DNA of 64,000 nt from Phycomyces nitens (Eukaryota > Mucoromycota > Mucoromycetes > Mucorales > Phycomycetaceae). The DNA lies in NCBI GenBank assembly GCA_022702545.1, contig JAHRBC010000001.1, forward strand, positions 1,612,001-1,676,000, written 5' to 3'. A model generated the notes under the pieces. The model did no database searches and was not told the origin of the DNA. It saw only the letters and a program-made list of their open reading frames with translations. Shown in pieces: positions 44,768 through 56,410 of this stretch. A program made the translations under genes and the position numbers. Within the stretch, counting starts at the first letter, position 1; each line of letters begins with the position of its first letter.

Positions 44768-45730
44768 ATGTCCAACCTTCCTGCCATTCTCAGCCCCACC
44801 GAGGAGGATATCCAGCTCTTGTTGAGTGCCCAGTGCCACATTGGTGCCAAGAACGTCAACACCCGTATGACCCCCTACGTCTACAAGCGTCGTGCTGATG
44901 GTAAACCATTTACAAGCACTGTAGTGCATAAATATTATAGTGCAAACTTTAACTTTAATCTTAGGTATCAACCTGATCAACATTGGCAAGACCTGGGAGA
45001 AGCTCGTCTTCGCTGCCCGTGTCATCGCCGCCATCGAGAACGTAAGTGCTGATATGGAAATATATACAATGGGGCTCAATTGTATTTGGATCTGTAGCCC
45101 CAGGATATCGTTGTCGTCTCTGCCCGTCCCTACGGTCACCGTGCTGCCTTGAAGTTCGCCAAGTACATTGGTGCTGAGGCCATCGTCGGTCGTTTCACCC
45201 CCGGTACCTTCACTAACTACAACACCCGTTCTTTCCGTGAGCCCCGTTTGATCATCTGCACTGATCCCCGTTCCGACTTCCAGGCCATCAAGGAAGCCTC
45301 CTACGTCAACATCCCCGTCATCTCCCTTGCTGACACCGATGCTTTCCTCCAGTACGTCGACGTTGTCATCCCCACCAACAACAAGGGTAAGCACGCTCTC
45401 GGTTTGATCTACTACCTCCTTGCTCGCGCTGTCCTCCGTCTCCGTGGTACCCTTGACTACGGTGTCGCCTGGGAAGTTATGGTTGATATGTTCTTCTTCC
45501 GTGACCCCGAAGAGGCCGAGAAGGAGCAGGCTGCTGCTGCCCTTGCCGCTGAGTTGGAGAACGGTGATTTCTCTGCCACCGCTGAGGCTGCCACTGGTGA
45601 GTGGGCCGTTGAGGGTGAGGCTGCTGAGGGTGTCGCTGGCATTGCTGCCGCTGCTGACTGGAGCGCCTCCCGCACCACCGACTGGGCTGATGAGGCTGTT
45701 GCCCCTGCCACCTCTTCCTGGGAGGCATAA
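44768..45730 (+). CDS. RPS0: Small ribosomal subunit protein uS2 (Rps0/RPSA)
   Basis: Three exons, 44768-44900, 44965-45041, 45098-45730 (843 nt, 280 aa; phases agree). Motifs: [91 protein letters not shown], and [20 protein letters not shown]. The C-terminus is A/E-rich and ends in W-containing repeats ([30 protein letters not shown]), as in laminin-receptor-type uS2. It is needed for 40S assembly. Heavily C-ending codons mark high expression; the long antisense ORF there is an artefact of that bias. Confidence 0.97.
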
Positions 45731-46788
45731 ATAACATGGTTGTAACCTCTTTGTTGCTTCTATAATTTTATTTATTAAAATCCAAAAAAAAGAAGAAAAA
45801 GGATACTTGTAAGCCAATATCGTTTTTTTCTTTTTCTTTCTTCCTAGAGATACCAACTAAAGATGATAAGAGTGTATGTTTTTTTGTAAAGTCTTGTGTA
45901 AAATAGAGTGTATTGTTTATTATTTAGTCTTTAAGGCTCCAGTACATTACCGGTACAAAACCTACAAACCATTACTGTGGCACATTCAGGCTTCGTTCCT
46001 GGCATAAATACATTCTTTTCTGGATTGCTGTTGTCTAAATACAGTGCGACAAGAGAATATTGTTCATACAATTTGGACAGCAGATGGCAGGTTTTGACTT
46101 TGAACTGCCCATCACATCTCTCATTGTGGTAATTAGTTTGTAAATGTAGCTTGCAATTCATTTTTTTTGTCATTTCATTCATAAGATGGCGTAATTCGTG
46201 TGCATCAATGATCTTTAAAGGTACCTTTTTCGCTTATCAGCCAATGCAGTGCATTTCCATCTTTGCATAGTGATTTTGACAGCTGTTTTGGATGAAATAT
46301 CAATGTGAGGTTTAAAGAGAATATCAAATGATCAAATCATTTTGGTAATCTAACATTTGCTTTTGTTCAAAGGGTTTCTTGTTGACTTGAAGGAAAAAAG
46401 GCATAGAAAGAGAATAATGAGAATGTATGATATGTCATCTGGCGGAGTGTGAACAGACGACCGTTACCATAAAAGGTGTCTGTGAACCACATTTAATGAA
46501 AGGTTTATATTTGAAATATATATTTCTCTTGATCCATGTACACTTTATTATTTCATTAATATATATTATATGATATATATATATATATACTCTCTATAAA
46601 AGACCAAATAATAATAATAATAATTGCTTGCGAAATTCTGGAGAATTTATTTTGAATTATTCAATAATTATAACTTTTTTTAAAAATAATTTATCTTGTT
46701 CTTGATACCTTTCTTATTTGACCAGTGTCTTGATACTCAAATTACAATTGATTAGTTATCTACATGGCTTTTTTCGACAAATAGAGCT
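45731..46788. other. Intergenic with simple repeats and a coding-like relic
   Basis: TA-rich tracts near 46558-46592 and (AAT)n near 46608-46623. The minus-strand relic at 45934-46330 is listed separately. Otherwise nothing is recognisable. Confidence 0.4.
45934..46330 (-). pseudogene. Frame-broken coding relic, family unknown
   Basis: Minus strand: HIDISSKTAVKITMQRWKCT then ALADKRK, a one-base frame break, then VPLKIIDAHELRHLMNEM and a Cys-containing stretch (NERCDGQFKVKTCHLL ... KPECATVMVCRFCTGNVLEP) to a stop. The codon pattern looks like real protein, not a shadow ORF, but there is no good start. CxxC at the end suggests zinc binding. A genuine intron at the break is possible, because AAAAAG precedes GTACC. 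I do not recognise the family. Confidence 0.3.
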
Positions 46789-49700
46789 TCATTTACTGGA
46801 GGGTTGATTTGGGGTATCAGATAGTTTGCGAGGTCTGCCTATCCTGATAGGTTCAGTCGGCACAATAGATCTAGCCCTCTCGAGAGCGGCTTGTTCAGCA
46901 GCGGTACGTCTCTTTGGAGGTCTACCTCTCTTTTTGATGTCTTTCTTCTTTCTTATGGTCTTCTTTGTCAATGAACCTTTAGTAGGATTATCTTTTTTGG
47001 TAGAGCCAGTATTTTTAGTACTTTGAGGTTCGTCGGTTAATTGCAAGTCAAGAAATTGAACTTTCTTGGCAGGTCCCTTTTCTTTAGCAGGGTTAGTTAT
47101 ATTGCTGGGTTTAGGCCCAATTGAAGATTTAGGCGTTTTGGTAGGTTCAGATGTCTTGGAAGACATGGTCTTCTCGACAGGTACGGGTTTATCAGTAGGA
47201 TCAATATTTTTGATAGACGTAGTTTTTGTGGATTTGGATTTCTTGGCAGGTGTGGGTTTCTTAATGAGTTTAACGGTCTCGATAGACTCTGCAGTCTGAA
47301 TAGATTCGATTTTAGACGGTTCAACTTCCTTGGACGATTCAGCTACAGCGGGTGATTCGGCTTTCTTGGATGGTTCAGTTGGTTCGGGTGACTCAGTCTT
47401 CTTGGGAGATTTAGCTTTTTTGGCTGGTTCAGCCTTCTTTGCTGGTTCGGCCTTCTTTGCTGGTTCGGCCTTCTTTGCTGGTTCGGCATTCTTTTCTGGT
47501 TCAGCATTCTTTTCTGGTTCGGCCTTCTTTGCTGGTTCGGCATTCTTTTCTGGTTCAGCATTCTTTTCTGGTTCGGCCTTCTTTTCTGGTTCAGCATTCT
47601 TTTCTGGTTCGGCCTTCTTTGCTGGTTCGGCATTCTTTTCTGGTTCAGCTTTCTTTGCTGGTTCGGCCTTCTTTGCTGGTTCGGCATTCTTTTCTGGTTC
47701 AGCCTTCTTTGCTGGTTCGGCATTCTTTTCTGGTTCAGCATTCTTTTCTGGTTCGGCCTTCTTTGCTGGTTCGGCATTCTTTTCTGGTTCAGCATTCTTT
47801 TCTGGTTCGGCCTTCTTTTCTGGTTCAGCATTCTTTTCTGGTTCGGCCTTCTTTGCTGGTTCGGCATTCTTTTCTGGTTCAGCTTTCTTTGCTGGTTCGG
47901 CCTTCTTTGCTGGTTCGGCATTCTTTTCTGGTTCAGCCTTCTTTGCTGGTTCAGCCTTCTTTGCTGGTTCAGCTTTCTTTGCTGGTTCAGCCTTCTTTGC
48001 TGGTTCAGTTTTCTTTGATTTAGCTTTCTTGACTGGTTCAGTTTTCTTTGATTTAGCTTTCTTGACTGGTTCAGGCACCTTGGGTGATTCAGCTCTCTTT
48101 GGTGATTCGAATCCTTTGAGTGATCCAGCTTTTTTGGCCGGTTCAGCTTTCTTGGGTGGCCCAGATTTTTTGGGTGGTTCAGCTGCCTTTACAGATTTAG
48201 CTTTCTTGGATGATGTAGTTTTCTTGGGAGAGACCACCTTGGGCTCTTTCGCCTCTTCAACTACAACATTTGGATCTTCGGATTGTATTTCTGTGCCGAA
48301 ATCATCCTGGACACTAATGCCAAGTGAAATATTTTCTTGACGCTCGTATTCAGCAATTCTAAATACTCACATAAGTTTCCTAAATATTCATCATTTGAAC
48401 CCTTTCTTTACCTTTGTCTTTCCAAGAGCTGTAATTCATTTTCGCGACTCTTTTGGACATCATTCATAATCTCTGTAAATTCTGCTAAAATACTAGCAGT
48501 ATGATCTTGAACTTGGGCAGCGACTAATTCGTCAATATCCATTATTTGCATATCTTTGTTATAGTCTTCTTTATGATTTGAATCAGGCTTATCATTTGTG
48601 TCCAAATGGTTATTACTATCGACCTCTAAAGCCAGATCTTGAATATCTGTAAACAACAGTTATTTTATGTGAGATATTTTACAGCTTATCTAGTTAATTT
48701 AACATACCTTGGGTGGAGTTTGTGTCTTCTATTTGGCTTTCTTCATTTTCAGAAACAGAACTAAGTAATGATGCTGGATTATGTTAGAGTTTTCAGATAC
48801 ACATTGAAGTAGAGACAAGTGATTAAAACAAGATGTTGAGTAGTTGACTTACCACCATCTCCTAAAGAGCTTTGAGTGTGGGTTAACATAGACCATGGCA
48901 TGGTTTTAGATATCTTTATGGTTTGTGCTGTCATAGTTGGCAATTCAACTCTTGGTTTCTTTGGAAGTAAAACTTCATCCGCCTCAGACTTTCTTTTGCC
49001 AGTGTGAATGCCTAGAATATCGGGTGTATTGTTTTCATATCCATTTGCTTCGTTTGTTTGGTCAGAATCAGACTCTTCAAGCTCGTCAGAATCTTCATCA
49101 GACTCGTCAGAATCTTCTTCAGAATTACTTTCATCAGAATCAACATTATCATTCTTCTTGCGTGCTGTATTACTAGTGTCGGTGAGTTTATCGAGGTACT
49201 TTTGATACTTTCTTTGAGGAGTATATTTATGTTCCATGGTATTAACTGGGCTCTTTTCATCTTCTGTTTCAGTAGGCCCAAATTCAACCACGCTGCTTGT
49301 CGACTCGCTGTCGTCTTCAGTGTCTACGTAATCATAGTCTAGGTTGTCAAGTTTTGTATCCTTATTTGGCTCAGGTTCCATTATTTCATCTTCTGTAGAC
49401 TCGTTTTCTGCAATTTCGATTTCTGTAGACTCGATTTCAACTGCAACATCTTTTGTAATGACATTCTCTACCTTTTCAGTTTCAAGTATTTCATTATTTG
49501 TTGGTTCGACTTTGGTTTCACTGGCTTCATTTGAGCTAAGCTCTGTTGTTTCGTCGTCTGTTATTTGACCATCTGTTGTTTCGTCATCTGTGTCTTCAGC
49601 TTTTGCAATGTCATCTTCTGGTGACTGACTTCTTTCTGATTCACTTCCTGAAGTATCATCTTTTACGGTGATATATTCCTCGGTATCATCTTGTTGTGAT

Positions 49701-50390
49701 CCATCTTCCATTTCTTCATCCTCTAGGTCGATGATGGAAATACTCGATTTTGGTTTTCTAGGAATAGGTTCTTCCTGTTCCGATATATCACTATCATTGA
49801 TATCTGATGATTGTGAGCTATTCGTAGATTCATCCATCGCATGGCTATCATCAATGCTTTTGGTTTGTATATCTCTCAGATCAGGAGCTAATTCAATATA
49901 TTGTTTTTTTAAAAAAAGGTTAATTAATATTCAATCTAGTCTTTTTTTACACCTTACAGTTTCTTTTGCTCTCTGGCGATTCTTCATCAGAAGATTCATC
50001 AGAATAATGAAGATATTCACTATAGATTGGAAGCCAAGATTTAGCATCTAAGATCTCTACTCCTTTATCGTCAAACCACCTGTATATTCTTAACAAAAAA
50101 GAAGAAGACAATGTATTACCTTTGAATGAATGGAGTAGGAGACCTCTCGAGGGTTGAATTGCTGTCAAATATATAATTTCCAGTCAAGTGCATCGTACTA
50201 AAAAATAATAATATCAAAAAGATTTAATTGACTATAAATATTGGGCATAGCTCTCTTTATTTCTTCCATTACTAGCTTACCTTGACCCTTTTATAAACAA
50301 TTCAAGATATTCTCCTTCGGCAAATCCAATATTCATATATTGTTGTTCTTTCTTATTCATATATTTCCAGTGAGCTGTCAAACAATCCAT
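46789..50390 (-). CDS. Chromatin-like protein with AEPAKK/AEPEKN repeats and AT-hooks, unknown
   Basis: Predicted multi-exon gene. Start ATG at 50390 (MDCLTAHWKYMNKKEQQYMN); splicing gives GSSTMHLTGNYIFDSN, then PTPFIQRWFDDKGVEILDAK and SWLPIYSEYLHYSDESSDEE, a small globular-looking N-terminus of about 95 residues. Next come about 350 acidic residues (48779-49837, rich in E, D, S and T), then DIQDLALEVDSNNHLD and a coiled segment (TASILAEFTEIMNDVQ). The basic part (48237-46789, 482 aa) has about 33 hexamer repeats, AEPAKK or AEPEKN, then S/T/P/K-rich sequence and two AT-hook-like cores (KKRGRPPKRR; RIGRPRKLSD) before the stop. Charge separation plus AT-hooks suggests a nuclear, DNA-binding protein. 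No family is recognised; the exon joins around 48700 and 49900 are tentative. Confidence 0.55.
47426..48012 (-). repeat. 18-bp coding minisatellite
   Basis: Tandem 18-bp units on the minus strand, each encoding AEPAKK or AEPEKN (occasionally AEPEKK), about 33 copies. A block of about 11 units recurs, so a higher-order duplication is superimposed. Because the unit is a multiple of 3 and lacks stops in most frames, long ORFs also appear in two other frames. Confidence 0.9.
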
Positions 50391-51326
50391 TCGCCAACTT
50401 ATCACATGATCTCCGTACCTGGCCAATACTTAATGAACACAAGGTGTGTTCATTTTTTCCTACTCGGATAAAAAGACTGGATCGTGAAGAATATGCCTTT
50501 TTGTGATCAAGAGCTACCTGTAGAAATAGAATTAAATTCCATTATTCTACAGAATTGAAAAAAAAGTCTTTTTTTTTATTATTATTATTGTCGCATGCCA
50601 ATTACCATGATCATTTGAAAAGGAGCCGAGACCATTTGACGATAAAGTCGGTTGGGCTCAATTCTCACACCTGTAATGGTAAGCATGGTTAAGCAGCTGT
50701 TATATTTATTCAACAATATACTGATTATTTACCCCAGAAACCTTGCAATGTCATCTTTTGCACCATTCAATTGATGAATTAAATGAGTGGAAGAAAGAAG
50801 CGTATAATCTAGCGTGACTCACTTGTTCAACCTTTTATTATTATTATTTTTATTATATTAGATTTTCCTAGTCAACATGGTACATAAATATTCATAGATG
50901 TAAAGCAAGTAAGAAAAAGTATGGCTATAGATGCTCTGAATAGCTGTAAATCCACAAAGGTAAAACATTCAAAGATTGTTTTCTTTTTTTTTTCAAGCTT
51001 ATCTGAACATATGGTGCTCTTCAGTTTGATTCTATATCGTTAAAATCAGTCTGGATTTTATCAATATTCTCCAAAATTGCCAATAATCTTTTTTATTATT
51101 ATTATTGCACATGGTGCTTTGCTTATCTTGAAGCCATTTTTAATAAAACCACCTTTAAACCTCGTAACCTTTTCTCAATACCCAAGGTACTTTAGGGTTT
51201 AAAGGAATCAGAGTATATTATTGCTTTGCATGTATAAAATGCCGTATCTTATTACCACATTCCATATCCTGGGATGGACTCCTAGAGAATAAATATATTT
51301 CAAATTTTTTTTTTTGACAAGGTATT
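50391..51326. other. Intergenic, AT-rich
   Basis: Lies between two minus-strand genes. Several (ATT)n runs (50577-50591, 50838-50862, 51090-51106) and T homopolymers. No gene supported. Confidence 0.4.
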
Positions 51327-54070
51327 TTAAAAAGTATCCAGTAAATTCCAGTTTGCTACCCATCGTCTGCCAGCATAGCTTGCAATAGGGCCTGTCATGC
51401 CATATGCAAAAGGTGAAAAGTAAATAAATGTACTGATTACTGCAATAAACACGGTTCCGAAAACAAGATTCTGGTTCCAAGTACTGAATTTTGCTGTTAG
51501 ATGATCCAGAAGGAATGGTACCATGAAGATGCTGAAATAAAGAGAAGGAAAGTAATGGTGAAGATAGGTTACACGTCCCATAATAAAGAATGGAGCGTAG
51601 TGGAGGAACCATCCGGTAAAAAGTGTCTTTCCAACATAAAAGAATTTTTCAGCCTTGTCTATAGCCAATATTAATATACAATCATCAATAAGATACATGT
51701 TTAAAGTACTTGCCTTGTTGCATATCGATAATCTGTCTCTGTAATCGGATAGAGTAAAAGGAATAAAGAAGTGAAAAGAGTACAAGTGATCCAGACGAAA
51801 GCCACCATACGATAGGGTTTCCAAGTAGATAGAACTTGAACTGTTTGTCTCCCCATCCACACATACGTAGTCCAATGCTTACAAAAGGCCATTGTGAAGG
51901 AGTTGAGGCCAGTATATCCTCCTTGTCAGGGTCCGGAATCAGGGCGTTGTTACTTGTCCACATTGCGACATTTAGCTGAATGAAATCATCAAAAAAATTG
52001 GACTTGTAGGTATTCTTTGATGGTTTAGGAACTTTTTTTTTCGAGTGTGTTAGAATATATTACCAGAATATTGGTTAATCACTTACGCCTCTTGTTCTTG
52101 TGCTCTTCCACATTCCATAAAGTCTTGTCATCATCTGTTTGGTTTCTCTTGTCACAATAGACCTCGTATTGCTTATATCCCCACTGTGGAAGGATAGTGT
52201 TATGCGAGCCCAAAACACACCCGAGCTCTACATTGCGCAAACGGAAGCGCGTAGATAGAGAGCGAAGATGCATGTTGTCATTGTAAGTCAAGTCCTTGAC
52301 AATTTCTACTTTCCAATTGTCCTGAGCATCCCCCATGGTATTATTTCCATAACCACTGACTTCCCAATAGTTGGTGGTTATGGGTGCTGCAATTGGGTGA
52401 GTGTGTAAGTTTCGACCAGTTGCAAGATGAACTAATCGGACGATATCTCCATCCTTGATATAACGGATATCGTCCGTCTCGATATCCGTCTCGCTTTCTG
52501 GAGAGCGAGGTTTGGCAATTCTCCATTCGTTGTTAGGATCTTTGTGATGGTAGCAAGTGATCTGCTGCTGCTTGGAGCCAGTTGGATAAAGGTGGGGGTG
52601 GGAGTGTAAAAGTCCACCCCCGTAAGCGACATTTTTAATTGTTACATTGGAACCAAAAGCAATCTCTGAGCAAGATGGTTAGAATTTTATCAATTCAATT
52701 ATCCCCACTAGATACAATCTTGAAATATTTATTAAGCTTACCAAGTGGATTTTCTGACAATGAGTTTCCTTCCAGCTGTGCCTGAAACAGTGAGCTCATC
52801 TGTCCATCGCCAGGACCTGATTTTCTCAATATAGCAAAATGAACCTTGAAACTAGCAAGGTAGACAATTACAGGCACGACAATTAAGCAGAGAATGCGCG
52901 CAACCCAGTGTCCCATGTACTCCTTTTTAGGCATATGAATGTCCCCAAGCTTTTCCCAGAGATCTTCTGCAGTGTATAATCCAACAAGTGCAACAGCAAA
53001 CAGTCCAACCCATTTTACACTAGAAACAATACAGGATGCTTAATAAACCTTTTCTTCTCCTTCTAGGATACCTGTATGGATCTGGCTCCAATATACCTCA
53101 ATACGCATCCCAGAGAAAGGCCTGTAAGAAAGAGCCACAGCCACCATGTTTTTGAGAATGATCTATTGTATGGTGTGAGTATTCAAGAGTGGCATATTGG
53201 AGAGTTTTACATGAGATACTTACTGATCCTGACGATTGTGGAATACTGAGAGAGTAAAGAGGGATGTGCAAGTGAAGAACAGGAGCATAGAGTCTAGCAA
53301 GATGAACCGACTGATACAAAGATACGCCGTATCTGCTAATACCATAGTCGCAGCCAGTAAACTTGCCTTTTGGGACATTTTGAATTGGGTGGCAGTGAGA
53401 TAGGCCAAAGGGACCAAAAGAGCTCCCCATGTTGCATTAAAGAGACGCATAAACTTGAAGTTGACTTCTGGTGGATATGTCTTTCCAGACTCGAACCCAA
53501 ATGAACCATTGTAGCCGGCCATCCAGCCTGACAATCCAACCAGCATTTTACCAAGCGGTGGGTGGACATCAAAGTAAAACTCGTTCTTGAGATAAAAAGA
53601 TCCAAACTACCATGGATGTTGAGTTTATGATATTGACTATATCTTGTTACCTTTCCGAAATGAGCCTGAGAAACATTCAGACTTGTTAGATTTCAGCTGT
53701 TTAGAATCTAGTATGGATCACTTACTTCGTCCCAAACCACAATATCAGAGGCATCGATATTACGGAATCTTGTCCAGAGAGATATGACGGTCAAAAGGAT
53801 TGTAATCAGAGTATGCTTGTATTCACTGATAAAATGTAAAGTCTAAAGTCACAGTTTAGAACCTTTCTTTTTATGAAATAAACACCTTCTTACTCTGGCT
53901 GACAGCTGAGGGTCTTTATAAGATCTATGGGACTTTTCTTTTGTGGAGTATGCTCCAGAGCGATTGTCGCCAGTAAGCGAAACTGACTCATATATGTCTG
54001 AATAGGATGGGGGCGGTGAGTATAAGGCGGTCTTTTGCTGTGGAAGGTGCCTTCTTTTCAGATTCTCCAT
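51327..54070 (-). CDS. PMT2: Dolichyl-phosphate-mannose protein mannosyltransferase, Pmt2 family
   Basis: Integral ER enzyme that adds the first mannose to Ser/Thr of secretory proteins. The start at 54070 is MENLKRRHLPQQKTALYSPP (cytosolic tail). Conserved luminal loop 1: VVWDEAHFGKF, then FYFDVHPPLGKMLVGLSGWM and AGYNGSFGFESGKTYP, with the catalytic D-E pair. The following membrane part has FILLDSMLLFFT and LFLTGLSLGCVLS. The MIR region (about 52340-52660) carries GGGLLHSHPHLYPTGSKQQQ, ITCYHHKDPNNEW, RLVHLATGRNLHTHPIAAPI and NYWEVSGYG. The C-terminal membrane part includes YFPSLYFSIFMVPFLLDHL and ends RRWVANWNLLDTF. The LHSHPHLYPTGSKQQQ block and ...WEVSGYG... are closest to Pmt2. About eight introns. 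Confidence 0.93.
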
Positions 54071-54432
54071 CTCAATTGTATCAAAATGAAAGAAAGGGTT
54101 CAAAGTTGATCGAACTTGCAAGCCTTTTTTTTTAAAAAAAAATGATATAATGTATCAAATCTATGGAACCCCTGGTTTTGCGTATTGGTAAATAAATATA
54201 CATTGATAGATATGTACATAATTGTACATTCTTGACTTGACATTAATGAAAAATACTTCTTTATTTTAGATAATTCTCTCTAGTTCTCTAAATCATATCC
54301 TGTCGTTAACCCCCCCTTTTTTTCCCCCTTTTCATACAACGATGCCCTGGTTGACTTGGTGTCCCGCTTGACTTCAAGACCACCGTGACTTTTTTTTTGT
54401 AAATTTGTTTGTTTGCCGTAAAGAGAATGTGA
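54071..54432. promoter_or_regulatory. Divergent promoter region PMT2 / DusA-like
   Basis: 362 bp with short homopolymer tracts (A8 near 54132, C6T7 near 54311, T9 near 54391). No clear TATA box for either gene. Confidence 0.35.
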
Positions 54433-55849
54433 ATGTTCAGTAAAGTATGCACAATTATGTTTGTACCATGGAGAAGAGCATTACCTAGACAGTCGGTCAG
54501 GTTTATTACAAATGCCTCTGTTAATCGTCAAACGAGATTAGATAGACCTATTAGTGTGGCACCAATGGTAGACATCAGTACGCCTGCAAGTATTATTTTC
54601 CAAAAGAGACGTTTGGTCCATTGTTTGCAAATTGCTCAAACATGAACACCACAGCATTTTATAGAGCTACTGCACATCATATCTGGAAGTTCCCGCTATG
54701 CATACTATACTGAGATGCATCACGGTCAGGCTATTCTTCATCACACATCTCATTTGGACTGGTTTGTTGGTCCACCAAGACCCAATGTTGTTGTTCAGTT
54801 GGGTGGGGCTGAACCACTTATGATGGCTGAGGCAGCCAAGGTTCTTGAGAATCATGGATACCAGCAAGTGAACATCAATGTCGGCTGTCCAAGTGCCAAT
54901 GTCCAGTCTGGGAAATTTGGGGCAGTATTGATGAAGACACCTGAAATAGTGGCAGACATTTTGTCAGCCATGGAAACCTCCCAGGTCTCCATTCCAGTAA
55001 CAGTAAAATGTAGAATTGGAGTGGATAAGCAGGAGTCTTTTGAGTTTCTTGAGAAATTTGTGAGTGCAAAGAATCTCCAGTCGTAAATTACTGACACTGG
55101 ATCGAGGGGGCCAGGTGGATACCTTGCTTCAGAGCAAAAGACCGCCTCCTCATCTGATTGTCCATGCACGCAAATGCATTCTCAAGGGCCTCACTCCAAA
55201 AAAGAACCGGACGATACCACCATTGAATTATGATCGTGTGTATCAACTGAGAGACAGATTTCCAGACTTGCCTATATCAATCAACGGTGGCTTCACGACG
55301 GTTGAGATGGTCAATATGGCATTAGAACAAGTAGACGGCTGTATGATTGGAAGACAAGGTAAATCAGCCGACAATAAAGATTGTTTATTGACAATGTTCT
55401 AGTCATGAACCATCCCATGTTCCTCCAAGAACTCGATAGAGGTAACCACCAGCTAGATCATAACAATCATGCTTGAGTTGCATTTTTAGTAATATCCAAC
55501 AGGAGTATACAATACTCCAGAAGAAATGATCAAACCCTCTGGGACAATTATCCATGAGTACATTGGCAAGTAAAACTATCCCAATCAACTGTCTATTTAC
55601 ACCAACATTCTAGACTATGGAGAAAAGATTCTTTCTGAGAAAAACCCTTTGGAAGGAACCCGCCTCCCACCCTTGACTATCCTCATCAAGCCTCTAATGA
55701 TGTTGTTTGAGGGACGCCACGGTCGCAACTTCCGCAGAGAACTCTTTGTTGAACTTGCCAAGAAGCCCTCCCTCTCTGATTTCCGCTCTGTTGTCCTCCA
55801 AGCCATTTCCTCTGCTGAGATCCCCATCAAATTTGGCCATTCCAGCTGA
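54433..55849 (+). CDS. DusA-type tRNA-dihydrouridine synthase
   Basis: Spliced gene; start ATG at 54433. Residues 1-35 (MFSKVCTIMFVPWRRALPRQ...) are basic with no acidic residue, as in a mitochondrial presequence. The Dus core follows: ISVAPMVDIS ... YYTEMHHGQAILHH ... PNVVVQLGGAEPLMMAEAAK ... INVGCPSANVQSGKFGAVLM (catalytic Cys in GCPS) ... IPVTVKCRIGVDKQESFEFL ... LIVHARKCILKGLTPKKNR ... IPPLNYDRVYQLRDRFPDLP ... ISINGGFTTVEM ... GCMIGRQ. The LSPKENRxIPPLxYxRVYxLKxDFP block is the hallmark of bacterial DusA, unlike fungal Dus1-4. The branch site TACTGAC is clear in the second intron. The first splice (about 54588 to 54664) is uncertain: two joins are possible near VDISTP. It ends AEIPIKFGHSS; stop TGA at 55847. 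Confidence 0.82.
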
Positions 55850-55992
55850 TAATATACATATATATATGATATATATATATATATATATATATTTAATCTA
55901 GACCTTGTATTATATATATATAAAAATTAACCTCTTTCTTTGGTTTGATGTGACAGAATTTACAAAAAAAGTAATTGCGAGTCAAGTGCGTT

Positions 55993-56410
55993 TTAATGAG
56001 TCAGGAACTTTCTTCCCTTTAGTCTGCGTCTGGCCATAACACGACGTCCGTTTTTTGTTGCCATTCTAGACAAGAATCCATGGCGTCTCTTGCGAACAAG
56101 GTTGGAGGGCTGATAGGTGTTTCCATAAGTAACAAAGCGCATCTGTGTTGCTGCAAAAGGACTGGCAGCAAATGGAGATCTGAGGAGACCAAAGCTTAGA
56201 GGCAAAAAAAAACAGTGGGTCAGTTTTTGTTGGCAGAACTGTGGCAAGCTCGGTGCTTTACCTTGAGCTCAAAAGGCTGCCAGTGTTGGTACCAAGCATG
56301 CTGGGACGAGCAGCTGCGAATCCGCTAATGGTTGTGTTTTGTGCAATGTTGGTGGCTGTAGGAGCCAACCGGGATACTGCCGACGACCACAATTGTCTGA
56401 GCATGGACAT
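55993..56410 (-). CDS. Mitochondrial large ribosomal subunit protein bL34m
   Basis: Two exons, 56410-56262 and 56194-55993 (351 nt, 116 aa; phases agree). Residues 1-70 are an S/A/T/R presequence ([20 protein letters not shown]). The conserved bL34 core is at the end: [20 protein letters not shown] followed by [20 protein letters not shown]. The order of R/K and GFxxRMxTxxGRxVxxxRRxKGRxxL is diagnostic. Convergent with the DusA-like gene (143 bp between stops). Confidence 0.96.

Noticed and set aside
44759..45856. 365-residue minus-strand ORF over the uS2 gene
   Set aside because: Antisense shadow caused by the strong C-ending codon bias of uS2.
47330..48340. 336-residue plus-strand ORF of SAFFAGSAFFSG repeats
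   Set aside because: It is the antisense reading of the AEPAKK/AEPEKN minisatellite; the repeat unit of 18 bp keeps all frames open. The lysine-rich minus frame has gene context and AT-hooks.
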